Source: an uncultured Gammaproteobacteria bacterium
GTDB taxonomy: Bacteria; Pseudomonadota; Gammaproteobacteria; GCA-001735895
Direction: 5' to 3'
NCBI GenBank assembly: GCA_937980285.1
Contig: CALJQI010000423.1
Span: forward strand, 1 to 8,061
DNA: 8,061 bases
Shown: positions 1 to 6,282 of the stretch, one piece after another
Layout: each line of letters starts with the position of its first letter
Numbering within the stretch: position 1 is the first letter of the stretch
Translations under genes and position numbers: made by a program
Notes under the pieces: generated by a model
The model's database searches: none
What the model was told of the DNA's origin: nothing
The model's input: the letters and a program-made list of their open reading frames with translations, nothing else

Positions 1-717
1 ACCGGCGACCTGGCCTACGGCATCCAGTGGTTCCTCGAACACGGGGACAGCAGCAGCGGTGGCTCGGCGATTATTGGTGACGCGCTGGCCTTCCCGCAGA
101 CCTTCAGTTATGCCGGCGTCCGCGACGGCGGCGACGTGCGCGCGATACTCGGCCTGCTGTCCGCTGACGGCAAGGTCGAGGTGCTGTCGTCGCCGTCAGT
201 GCTGGTGCGCAACAACCACAGCGCGTCGATCCGTATCGGCAACCAGCAGCCGGTCGGGACCGCGGCGCTGAACCCCGACGGCACGATCATCGCCAGCTCG
301 GTCACCTACCGCGATACCGGCGTGCTGCTCGAGATCGAGCCGTCGATCACGTCGAGCGGCACGGTCAACGTCCAATTGACGCAGGATATCACCGACGTCG
401 GCGAGATCGACGACGCCACCGGGCAGCGCACCTTTCTCAACCGTAGCCTGAACACGACGGTATCGGTGGATAACGGTGAAACCATCATCCTCGGCGGCCT
501 GATTCGCACCAACAAGGCGATTACCAAGAGCGGGGTTCCGGGGCTGCGGGACATCCCGGGCATCGGCTTCCTGTTCGGCAAGACGATTACCTCCGACGTG
601 CGCGTCGAGCTGGTGATGATGCTGTCGCCGCGGATTATCCGCAATCCCGGCGAAAACAACGACGTCATCAGGGAGTACAAGGCCAAGTTCAAGAACCTGG
701 ATTTCAGCCAGTTCTGA
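1..717 (+). CDS. gspD: Type II secretion system secretin GspD, C-terminal part (5' end outside window)
   Basis: The reading frame is open from base 1 to the TGA at 715-717 and gives 238 residues. These correspond to the end of the last N domain and most of the secretin barrel domain. Secretins form the multimeric outer-membrane channel through which folded proteins leave the periplasm. Family hallmarks are visible: GIQWFLE at residues 8-14, LSSPSVLVRNN at 62-72, YRDTGVLLEIEPSI at 103-116, the conserved VDNGETIILGGLI at 156-168, the gate/signature segment GVPGLRDIPGIGFLFG at 178-193, and VELVMMLSPRII at 202-213. An internal GTG at 136 opens a shorter frame, but the upstream 45 codons are clearly secretin sequence, so the gene enters from the left. 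After the barrel there is only a short tail (about 25 residues) that could hold a pilotin-binding segment. PilQ/MshL-type secretins are related alternatives; the overall pattern fits GspD best. Confidence 0.9.
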   Translation, partial: TGDLAYGIQWFLEHGDSSSGGSAIIGDALAFPQTFSYAGVRDGGDVRAILGLLSADGKVEVLSSPSVLVRNNHSASIRIGNQQPVGTAALNPDGTIIASSVTYRDTGVLLEIEPSITSSGTVNVQLTQDITDVGEIDDATGQRTFLNRSLNTTVSVDNGETIILGGLIRTNKAITKSGVPGLRDIPGIGFLFGKTITSDVRVELVMMLSPRIIRNPGENNDVIREYKAKFKNLDFSQF

Positions 718-719
718 GC

Positions 720-779
720 GCGATATGCAGCCCAAAGGGCTGGCCATGCAGCCAGTAAGACGGCGGATGCAGATATCGC
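720..779 (+). other. Stem-loop region right after the secretin stop
   Basis: GCGATAT at 720-726 can pair with ATATCGC at 773-779, and the stem continues inward with GCA 727-729 against TGC 768-770 across a 2-nt bulge. Inside lies CAGCCC-AAA-GGGCTG (728-742), which competes with CTGGC 740-744 / GCCAG 751-755. It starts 3 nt after the secretin stop, so it may protect the mRNA 3' end or act as a terminator. There is no U-run, so an intrinsic terminator is unlikely. Confidence 0.4.
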
Positions 780-925
780 CCGCGATTTGAACCCGCCTAA
801 AGCTCGACATATCAGGTGATTCGCGAACATGTGGTTATCCGACGACGGCGGCCATGCCGCCGAGGCTAATCCGGCTCAGCGATAAGAACCGCGTCACAGT
901 CTGATCACTCCACGGCAAGGAAACC

Positions 926-954
926 TTAGTTAAATCGGGGTTTTAGGCTATATT
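926..954 (+). promoter_or_regulatory. Possible promoter for the sigma/anti-sigma cassette
   Basis: TTAGTT (926-931), a 17-bp spacer and TATATT (949-954) resemble a housekeeping promoter with a weak -35. Just upstream, GGAAACC (919-925) recalls the GGAAC-type -35 of ECF promoters, so self-regulation by the encoded sigma factor is possible. Transcription would start near 961, leaving about 170 nt of leader before the TTG at 1133. Only motif resemblance supports this. Confidence 0.3.
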
Positions 955-1132
955 CAGGTTGTGATTTTGTAACGTCATTTTGGGTATTGATATATGCGAG
1001 ACTTTCGCAAAACCGGCAGGCGTTACCGATCTCGAAGATTTTAACAGCGACCCGCCGATACACCGGGGCCTTTTCCCACCGAGAAATACGCCAGGTGTCG
1101 GCAGATCATTCGCTAAAAACGGCAAATCCATA

Positions 1133-1708
1133 TTGAGCATTCTCAAACTGTTTAAAGGCAAGGCCAAACCTGCCGACCGCTTCGAGCGGCTGCTGAGGCC
1201 GCATATCGATACCCTGTATCGGTTAGCGTTTCGCCTGTGCAACTCGCAGGATGACGCCGAAGAACTGGTGCAGTTTTTCCTGACCCGCATTTTTGAAAAA
1301 ATCGATCAGCTCGAGGACATCGAAAAACCGGCTCCATGGTTATGCCGCGGACTGTACAATCTCTACGTGGACGGCTATCGCAAGTCGGCGCGAGAAATCA
1401 CGCTCTTCAACCAGGACGAGTTTGACGATGATACCGCGATTCAGGTGGAGACGCCTTTTCAGCAGGCCAGCAATGCGCAATCCCTGGACAGCATCGATTC
1501 GGCGCTGCAACAGCTCAACCAGGACCAGCGAGCCGTGGTGTTGCTGCACGACGCCGAGGGATATACACTCGAAGAGCTGTCCGAAATTCTGCAGGTACCC
1601 GTGGGAACGCTCAAATCACGCCTGCACCGGGCGAGAAAAATCTTAAAAGACTTGCTGGTGATGGAACCTTTTCCCGAATCTCATCGTTTAACAGGTATCA
1701 AGAGGTGA
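1133..1708 (+). CDS. ECF-like (sigma-70 family) RNA polymerase sigma factor
   Basis: The 191-residue product has the two-domain build of an extracytoplasmic-function sigma factor. Region 2 covers about residues 16-88 (FERLLRPHIDTLYRLAFRLC, then DDAEELVQFFL, with the -10-binding helix around PWLCRGLYNLYVDGYRK). An acidic, Gln-rich linker follows at about 94-118. Region 4 covers about 118-175, with the helix-turn-helix YTLEELSEILQVPVGTLKSR (144-163) followed by LHRARKIL. It would direct RNA polymerase to a small promoter set and be held inactive by the anti-sigma factor encoded next. The start is uncertain. TTG at 1133 gives MSILKLFKGK..., a typical short lead-in, but no clear ribosome site is visible. 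TTG at 980 would add 51 atypical residues. There is no in-frame ATG. The stop at 1706-1708 lies 5 nt before the anti-sigma start, indicating co-transcription and probably coupled translation. The exact ECF group cannot be set by eye. Confidence 0.85.
   Translation: MSILKLFKGKAKPADRFERLLRPHIDTLYRLAFRLCNSQDDAEELVQFFLTRIFEKIDQLEDIEKPAPWLCRGLYNLYVDGYRKSAREITLFNQDEFDDDTAIQVETPFQQASNAQSLDSIDSALQQLNQDQRAVVLLHDAEGYTLEELSEILQVPVGTLKSRLHRARKILKDLLVMEPFPESHRLTGIKR
1701..1708 (+). promoter_or_regulatory. Ribosome binding site that favours the GTG start at 1714
   Basis: AGAGGTGA overlaps the sigma-factor stop codon and sits 5 nt before GTG 1714. The alternative GTG at 1705 lies inside this motif and has no ribosome site of its own at a useful distance. 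Starting at 1714 also places the first zinc-ligand cysteine at residue 3, as is usual in this anti-sigma family. Confidence 0.6.
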
Positions 1709-1713
1709 ATTCA

Positions 1714-2403
1714 GTGAACTGCCAGGCAACCAATAATTTATTACAGGACTATATCGACGGCAGGCTGGCAGGCCGCGATAGCGAATTCGTCTCTGCACAC
1801 CTCGAAGAATGCGCTGCCTGCACGGAAGACTATCAAAACACTCTCAGCGTCATCGAATTACTGAAAGACGTACCCGTACCGCCGGCTTCTGCAGATTTTG
1901 CAAGCCGTGCCCTGGCGCGCGCGAGCGACGCCGGCAAGACCTCCCCCGGCAGGCGGCTACCCTATTTCGCCAGCGGTATCGCGGCCAGTTTTCTGGTTGT
2001 TTTTATGCTGCTGTCATTGATGATCAACCCGGCTCGTCCAACCGCGCCCGTGGTATTGATCGGCGACCAGCTGCAAACCGTCAAGGTCGCTATCGAATCG
2101 GCCCAGGCGGTGGACAGCATCCGCATGACCATCGATGTTTCGGATAACCTGGAGATTTCAGGATACCAGAGCCAGAAGGTGATCAGCTGGAATACCCGTC
2201 TCGAAAAAGGCACCAATATCATCGCTTTGCCAATAACGGCGATTGCCCGGGGCGAGGGAGAAATCAATGCGCGCGTCGGCCTGCAGGACAGGGAAAAAGT
2301 CTTCACCATCAAGACCCGCTACAAATCTGCCGGCGCCAACGGCAGTGACTACCCGCTGCTGGCCACTGTCCAGCGCGAAAATCGGCAGGTGCAGCCGCAA
2401 TGA
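1714..2403 (+). CDS. Zinc-finger transmembrane anti-sigma factor
   Basis: The 229-residue protein has three parts. The cytoplasmic N terminus carries the zinc-associated anti-sigma pattern: Cys3, then Hx3Cx2C at His29, Cys33 and Cys36 (HLEECAAC), with the YIDGRL helix between, as in zf-HC2 domains. A single membrane segment follows at about residues 85-104 (FASGIAASFLVVFMLLSLMI). The remaining ~125 residues would be periplasmic. They look like a beta-sandwich, with ISGYQSQKVISWNTRLEKG followed by NIIALPITAIARGEGEINAR, a pattern seen in C-terminal domains of some anti-sigma factors. It would bind and silence the sigma factor encoded immediately upstream and release it on an envelope signal, by proteolysis or a conformational or redox change at the zinc site. 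The signal is not evident from the sequence. The gene is in a tight operon: 5 nt after the sigma stop, and its TGA overlaps the next start by 4 nt (ATGA, 2400-2403). A GTG at 1705 would add three residues. Confidence 0.88.
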   Translation: MNCQATNNLLQDYIDGRLAGRDSEFVSAHLEECAACTEDYQNTLSVIELLKDVPVPPASADFASRALARASDAGKTSPGRRLPYFASGIAASFLVVFMLLSLMINPARPTAPVVLIGDQLQTVKVAIESAQAVDSIRMTIDVSDNLEISGYQSQKVISWNTRLEKGTNIIALPITAIARGEGEINARVGLQDREKVFTIKTRYKSAGANGSDYPLLATVQRENRQVQPQ

Positions 2404-2765
2404 GTAAGATCGCCGCAGTCATTGTATTTTCAATTGCCGCCCTGGTATCAGCGCCGGCTTATGCTTCGCCACCCGAAGAAATTCTCGACGAAATCACCAT
2501 TCGCGTGATCGATAACGAACACATGTCGATCAACGTCAACGATATCGCGCTGCCGAAAATCGAGGGTGCAGATCGTCCGCGCCCTTCGCAGAACGCCAAC
2601 GAACGCGCCAGCCAGGGCGCCGAAAATGCAGCAGAGAAGGCTGCCGAGAAAGCCGAGAAAGCCGCAGACAACGCGGCGCAGGCAGCCGATAACGCCGCCG
2701 AGGCCAGGGAGAAAGCCGCCGAAGCGGCAGAGCACGGCAAGGGCAAGGGCCATAACAAAAACTGA
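2400..2765 (+). CDS. Small exported alanine-rich coiled-coil protein, function unknown
   Basis: The 121-residue protein starts with a clear Sec signal peptide (MSKIAAVIVFSIAALVSAPA, probable cut after AYA at residue 23). A short conserved-looking segment of about 40 residues follows (EEILDEITIRVIDNEHMSIN, ending near LPKIEG). Next comes a Pro/Asn-rich linker, then five consecutive heptads at residues 77-111 of the form [A/K/N]A[A/E]xA[A/R][E/D] (for example KAEKAAD, NAAQAAD). It ends in a basic Gly-Lys-His tail, GKGKGHNKN. There is no lipobox cysteine. The protein should be periplasmic, with a long alanine-rich helix suited to coiled-coil assembly. I do not recognise a named family. Translation is coupled to the anti-sigma gene by the ATGA overlap, so it belongs to the sigma-factor cassette and may be an effector, a signal-sensing partner or a small envelope structural protein. 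The low-complexity helix makes distant matches unreliable. Confidence 0.75.
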   Translation: MSKIAAVIVFSIAALVSAPAYASPPEEILDEITIRVIDNEHMSINVNDIALPKIEGADRPRPSQNANERASQGAENAAEKAAEKAEKAADNAAQAADNAAEAREKAAEAAEHGKGKGHNKN

Positions 2766-2919
2766 TTGCCTCGATACCGCCCGCGTTGGCCGAGAGGCCG
2801 TAGTCGCAGCCGATTCGAAACGCCGCTTACCGTACGATCCACGTCGCGCAAAGTGAACCACGTCTCACTGAAGTACTTTTATCCATGCATATTGTCGGCA
2901 ATTCATCAATAATCGGCGG

Positions 2920-4179
2920 ATGCGGCGCACTCGATTCGGTTTCCTGTTATTTTTCATCCTGTTGCCGGCGACCCTGACCGCCGCCGCGGCTTCGCCGGCG
3001 GCCGACTTCGAAGCCGGAAATCGCGCTTTCATTGAGAAGAATTACCAACAGGCCCTGCAATATTTCAACCAGGCCGCGAGCGCAGGCATGCGCGACGCCC
3101 GACTGGACTACAACCTCGGTTCGGTTTATTACCGACTCGGTCAATACGACAGCAGCCGGCATTATTTCGAAAAACTGGTCGACCACCCCAATCTGGGCGG
3201 ACTGGCTTACTATAACCTCGGCCTGATCGCGCATCGCAGCGGTGATTCGACAGCGGCTATCGAACTGTTCGCGAAATCCGCGCAATCGACTCAGGATGCA
3301 AACCTCAAAGCCCTGGCCAACAAGCAAATCGAAACGCTTACGCAACCACGGCAAAAGGACTGGTTCGCCTTCGTATCCGCCACCTATGGCTACGATTCGA
3401 ATATTACGCTGTTACCGTCGACTGCCGCCTCCGAACAGTCGGGCGATTTCCTGCAAACGCTCGCGCTCGCCGAGTGGACGCTACAGGACAATAAGACCGA
3501 CAGTATTCACCTCTCGGCAATGTACCTGTCGAGCGACTATATCGACGACAGCGATTTTGACGACGACTCCCTGACCCTCGGCGCCGAATACCGTGACCGC
3601 ATCGACGACTGGAAGCTTTCATATCTCCTCGAGCTCGCGCAATCGACGTTTTCCGGCGAAGACTACCTGGCCACCACGGGCCTTGTCGTCGGCGCCAAAA
3701 CCGCGCTTTCCGAGGGCCGAGAGCTGCGCCTGCGGCTGACGCTGGAAGACATATCCGAGCGCTCGAACGAATTTGCTTTTCTCGATGGCATCCGGTCCGC
3801 GCTGAGCGCCTCCTACCGGCTCAAGATCAAGCAGCGGGAGTACCGCTTCGAATACGACCTCGAATTCAACGATCGCGAAAACACGGCGACCGAGAGCTTT
3901 TCTCCGACCAGGCACCGGGGACGCTTTCGAGTTATCGACCGCATCACCGACAAGGTCGAAATCGGCGCCTGGATCGAATTTCGCGAAAGCGATTACAAGT
4001 CAGTGCCGGCGCAGAGCCGCAACGACGAGCGCTGGCGCGTGAGGTTCGAAGGCAAGTACCGGCTCGACCCAACCTGGACCACCCAGGCCGAATTAACCTA
4101 TACCGACAACGAGTCTTCCGAGGCAAGCTCCGAGTACCACAAGTACCAGCTGCTGGTATCGATCAACGCCTTGTTTTAG
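2920..4179 (+). CDS. TPR-containing predicted outer-membrane beta-barrel protein
   Basis: The 419-residue product has a signal peptide (about residues 1-24, hydrophobic FGFLLFFILLPATL, then AAAAS). About three TPR-like repeats follow at 27-128 (FEAGNRAFIEKNYQQALQYF; LDYNLGSVYYRLGQYDSSRHY; AYYNLGLIAHRSGDSTAAIE). The region from about 148 to the end alternates polar and hydrophobic residues, rich in aromatic and acidic positions, starting with FAFVSATYGYDSNITLLP. The last residues, YQLLVSINALF, end in phenylalanine, the classic BAM assembly signal. The layout recalls periplasmic-TPR plus outer-membrane-barrel proteins used in polysaccharide or surface protein export, but the specific family is not certain. 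No neighbouring glycosyltransferase or synthase is present. ATG 2920 is the only reasonable start because a TGA at 2869 closes the frame upstream; its ribosome site is poor. It lies 154 nt after the heptad protein on the same strand and could be co-transcribed. Confidence 0.82.
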   Translation: MRRTRFGFLLFFILLPATLTAAAASPAADFEAGNRAFIEKNYQQALQYFNQAASAGMRDARLDYNLGSVYYRLGQYDSSRHYFEKLVDHPNLGGLAYYNLGLIAHRSGDSTAAIELFAKSAQSTQDANLKALANKQIETLTQPRQKDWFAFVSATYGYDSNITLLPSTAASEQSGDFLQTLALAEWTLQDNKTDSIHLSAMYLSSDYIDDSDFDDDSLTLGAEYRDRIDDWKLSYLLELAQSTFSGEDYLATTGLVVGAKTALSEGRELRLRLTLEDISERSNEFAFLDGIRSALSASYRLKIKQREYRFEYDLEFNDRENTATESFSPTRHRGRFRVIDRITDKVEIGAWIEFRESDYKSVPAQSRNDERWRVRFEGKYRLDPTWTTQAELTYTDNESSEASSEYHKYQLLVSINALF

Positions 4180-4190
4180 CGTAAGACGCG

Positions 4191-4209
4191 CCCGGGCCCG
4201 GTGGCCGGG
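4191..4209 (+). terminator. GC-rich stem-loop after the TPR-barrel gene
   Basis: CCCGG (4197-4201), loop TGG and CCGGG (4205-4209) form a compact stem 17 nt after the stop. A longer alternative uses CCCGG at 4191-4195 with the same right arm. It is followed by TGAAAA rather than a T-run, so if it terminates transcription it is not a canonical intrinsic terminator. Confidence 0.3.
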
Positions 4210-4383
4210 TGAAAATGCAGTTCCCGGCTTGCAGCGCGCTGGCGCCCTGCCCGTTTTGTTCATCGACTGCGCCCGGGGTCGACCACGACGATGCAAAGCT
4301 TCTCTCCAGGCTACAGTTATATCCAGCCCTGAAGTACACGCAGCCTGCCACTCCCGCTGAAGCTGAATACCTGGCTTTAACGC

Positions 4384-4411
4384 TTGACTTGAATTATTTT
4401 GGGAATATAAT
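4384..4411 (+). promoter_or_regulatory. Near-consensus sigma-70 promoter for the histidine kinase
   Basis: TTGACT (4384-4389, 5 of 6 to consensus), a 16-bp spacer and a perfect TATAAT (4406-4411) predict a transcript starting near 4418, giving a leader of about 107 nt before GTG 4525. This is the strongest promoter match seen in the window. Confidence 0.65.
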
Positions 4412-4421
4412 CCCAAAATAA
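4394..4421. promoter_or_regulatory. Perfect inverted repeat over the -10 box, probable operator
   Basis: TTATTTTGGGA (4394-4404) and TCCCAAAATAA (4411-4421) are perfect 11-nt reverse complements separated by ATATAA. The repeat covers the spacer's end, the -10 box and the predicted start point, exactly where a repressor would block polymerase. The regulator is not identifiable, and no DNA-binding regulator is encoded nearby. A hairpin role is possible, but there is no U-run after it. Confidence 0.6.
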
Positions 4422-4510
4422 CGATAAGCAGACAATACAGATAAAAGCAGATTCGTAATTAACAGCCTGAATCACCGCTGTGCCGACTGGCATATGTGAT
4501 TTCAAAAGAT

Positions 4511-4516
4511 AAGGGG
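4511..4516 (+). promoter_or_regulatory. Ribosome binding site for the kinase GTG start
   Basis: AAGGGG sits 8 nt before GTG 4525, supporting that codon as the start. Confidence 0.55.
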
Positions 4517-4524
4517 ATCATCCG

Positions 4525-5961
4525 GTGCTAGCAATCACATTGCCACGAATTTGGAAGACACTAGCTTCCAGGGATTCGGCGCATTCAGTTACCGCAAAGA
4601 TCGATAAACCCTTTAACCTGATTCGCTCCTACGCGATTACCAGCCTGATCGTCATGTTAATCATCGGCGGGCTGGCGGCCATGCTGTTCAGCAATTACCT
4701 CGCCGACAGCCTGATCCGGCGCGACGCCGTCGTATCGCAGGCCTTTCTACAGAGCCTTACCGAGGTCGAAGGCGGCGCGGACCTGTTTCGCGGGGAAAAG
4801 CCGGCCAGCCGTATATCGTCACCGCGGCAGGCCTATGGCCTGCCCGAACTGGTGGATCACATCGCCACCATGCCCGGCGTCGTTCGCGCCAACCTCTATT
4901 CGACCAGCGGCAAGCTGCTGTGGTCGACCCAGGCGAACCTGATCGGCAAGCGCTTTGAGGCCAATCACGAATTGGAGACGGCGCTCGCCGGCGCAACCGT
5001 GTTCGAACTCAAGGACATCAAACAGGAGCACAAAGCCGAGTACGAAGCGTTTGGCAACGGAGTTTCTCAACTGATAGAAAACTATCTTCCGATATGGGAT
5101 CTGAAAAACAATAGCGTGGTCGCCGTGGTCGAGATCTATAAGGCGCCGAAATCCCTGTTCGATGCAATAGGCTCGGCACGCAACCTGGTCTGGGTCAGCG
5201 TGGCTGGCGCTACACTGTTCCTGTATGCCGCCCTGTTCTGGATTGTCTACCGCGCTAACCGGCTTATCCGCGCCCAGCAATTGCAACTGGTGAAATCCGA
5301 AACCCTGGTCGCCGCCGGTGAAATGGCTTCCGCAGTCGCACACAGCATACGCAATCCGCTGGCCGCGATCCGGTTCAGCGCCGAGTTGACAGCCGACTCC
5401 AGCACCGATTCCCAGGTACGGGAATCCTCGACCGATATCATCGCCGAAATCGACCGTGTCAACCAGTGGGTTCGTGAACTGCTGGTTTACTGCCGCCCCG
5501 AGGGCACGACGGAATTCAATACGGCCTACCTGGATCAGATTCTCAATCACTCCCTGCGGGACCACGAGCAGTTGATCAAACGAAATCGGGTGCAACTGGT
5601 TTCAAGCAAGAGTGAACATGTACCCGCCGTTAAGGGCGATCCCGCATTGCTGGGGCAAATGTTCAACAGTATTGTCGCCAACGCGCTGGAGGCCATGCCA
5701 GGGGGTGGAACTCTGACTACCCGGATCGTTGCCGACAGGAAGCGGAACGAGGTCGAAATTCTGATTTCGGACAATGGTCACGGCATCCCCAGGGCGCGTC
5801 TCGAAACGATGTTCGAAACCTGTTCGACCACGAAAAGCTATGGCCTTGGACTCGGCATGTTACTGGTCAAGCGGATCGTCGATCGCCATGATGGCAGCAT
5901 CTCGCTCAGCAGCCAGGTGGGTGGCGGAACTACCGCCTTCCTGAGATTTTCGATGGCCTAG
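4525..5961 (+). CDS. Membrane sensor histidine kinase (NtrB-like catalytic core)
   Basis: The 478-residue protein has a cytoplasmic lead of about 34 residues and two membrane segments (about 36-56 and 222-242). Between them lies a ~165-residue periplasmic sensor that looks Cache/PDC-like (MPGVVRANLYSTSGKLLWST at 116-135; LPIWDLKNNSVVAVVEIY near its end). The cytoplasmic core follows. The H-box MASAVAHSIRNPLAAIRFSA has phosphoacceptor His273. The N-box NSIVANALEAM spans 381-391. The G1 box DNGHGIP starts at Asp416. The F region is MFETCSTTKSYG, and the G2 box is GLGLGM at 440-445. All catalytic motifs are intact, so it should autophosphorylate and pass phosphate to a receiver aspartate. There is no HAMP or PAS domain between TM2 and the H-box, only a short helix. 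It starts with GTG 4525, backed by AAGGGG. The nearest receiver gene begins 408 nt downstream and may be the partner, though the long gap makes this uncertain. Confidence 0.92.
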   Translation: MLAITLPRIWKTLASRDSAHSVTAKIDKPFNLIRSYAITSLIVMLIIGGLAAMLFSNYLADSLIRRDAVVSQAFLQSLTEVEGGADLFRGEKPASRISSPRQAYGLPELVDHIATMPGVVRANLYSTSGKLLWSTQANLIGKRFEANHELETALAGATVFELKDIKQEHKAEYEAFGNGVSQLIENYLPIWDLKNNSVVAVVEIYKAPKSLFDAIGSARNLVWVSVAGATLFLYAALFWIVYRANRLIRAQQLQLVKSETLVAAGEMASAVAHSIRNPLAAIRFSAELTADSSTDSQVRESSTDIIAEIDRVNQWVRELLVYCRPEGTTEFNTAYLDQILNHSLRDHEQLIKRNRVQLVSSKSEHVPAVKGDPALLGQMFNSIVANALEAMPGGGTLTTRIVADRKRNEVEILISDNGHGIPRARLETMFETCSTTKSYGLGLGMLLVKRIVDRHDGSISLSSQVGGGTTAFLRFSMA

Positions 5962-6148
5962 TGCGATGACCGAAAATCCCGCCATTACGATTGCCGAGAA
6001 CGAACCGGTCCCGGCGAAGAAAATGCTTAAAAATCCGACCAACGCGGGTATTTGTATGCGACTTCCTCCATTCATTCCTGTTTTCTCACCCAGGTCGGGC
6101 TGGCGTGCAAAATCCCTTAAAATAAATAATGTTTTGACTGCTCAAAAT

Positions 6149-6163
6149 TGGCACAATAGTAGC
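6149..6163 (+). promoter_or_regulatory. Possible sigma-54 (-24/-12) promoter
   Basis: TGGCAC-AATAG-TAGC keeps the required GG (6150-6151) and GC (6162-6163) at 10-nt spacing and a perfect TGGCAC. The -12 block TAGC differs from the usual TTGC. Transcription would start near 6175 and read through the stem-loops into the response regulator. No sigma-54 activator gene is in the window. Confidence 0.35.
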
Positions 6164-6193
6164 CACGCCATTCACGGTAGAACAGGGCAAATT

Positions 6194-6228
6194 GGGTCAT
6201 ATGCCGCGGTCGATACGGGATATGACCC
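6194..6228 (+). other. Large stem-loop in the response regulator leader
   Basis: GGGTCATAT (6194-6202) and ATATGACCC (6220-6228) are perfect 9-nt reverse complements. Inside them CCG (6204-6206) pairs with CGG (6216-6218) after a single G-G mismatch. It is not followed by a T-run. It could be an RNA structure in the leader or a DNA-level operator. Confidence 0.5.
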
Positions 6229-6282
6229 GGTTACGGCGAATCGTAGCTGGTGCCAGCCGGTGGGCTGCCTTCTTAGCCGGTT

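Larger units (their letters stand above)
718..1132. other. Intergenic region between secretin and sigma factor
   Basis: This 415-nt stretch has no convincing gene. It holds a structured element just after the secretin stop (720-779) and a 7-bp GC hairpin at 846-862 (CGGCGGC, loop CAT, GCCGCCG) with no T-run. It then turns AT-richer, with a possible promoter at 926-954. The frame that later encodes the sigma factor is open back to a TTG at 980, but its first 51 codons use ATA and AGA codons and fewer G/C third positions, and they do not resemble a sigma-factor N terminus. I therefore treat 980-1132 as probable leader. Confidence 0.5.
4180..4524. other. Intergenic region before the histidine kinase
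   Basis: This 345-nt gap contains a GC stem-loop just after the TPR-barrel gene (4191-4209), then about 170 nt without recognisable content. A 70-codon open frame here (4209-4421) looks accidental. An AT-rich promoter and inverted repeat lie at 4384-4421. About 100 nt of leader follow before the kinase start, with a good ribosome site at 4511-4516. Confidence 0.5.

Noticed and set aside
136..717. Secretin starting at the internal GTG at 136
   Set aside because: The upstream 45 codons are in frame and match secretin sequence, so the gene is truncated by the window edge.
2566..2856. Arg/Pro-rich open frame overlapping the heptad protein, and long minus-strand frames in the same place
   Set aside because: These are by-products of the repetitive GCC/GAA-rich heptad coding sequence. 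The signal peptide, operon overlap and heptad register support only the 2400-2765 frame.
4209..4421. 70-codon open frame between the TPR-barrel gene and the kinase
   Set aside because: GTG start inside a stem-loop, no ribosome site, no domain, and its end runs through the promoter palindrome.
6132..6147. TTTTGA-N4-TCAAAA as an FNR site
   Set aside because: FNR needs TTGAT-N4-ATCAA, which has six bases between TTGA and TCAA; here there are four.
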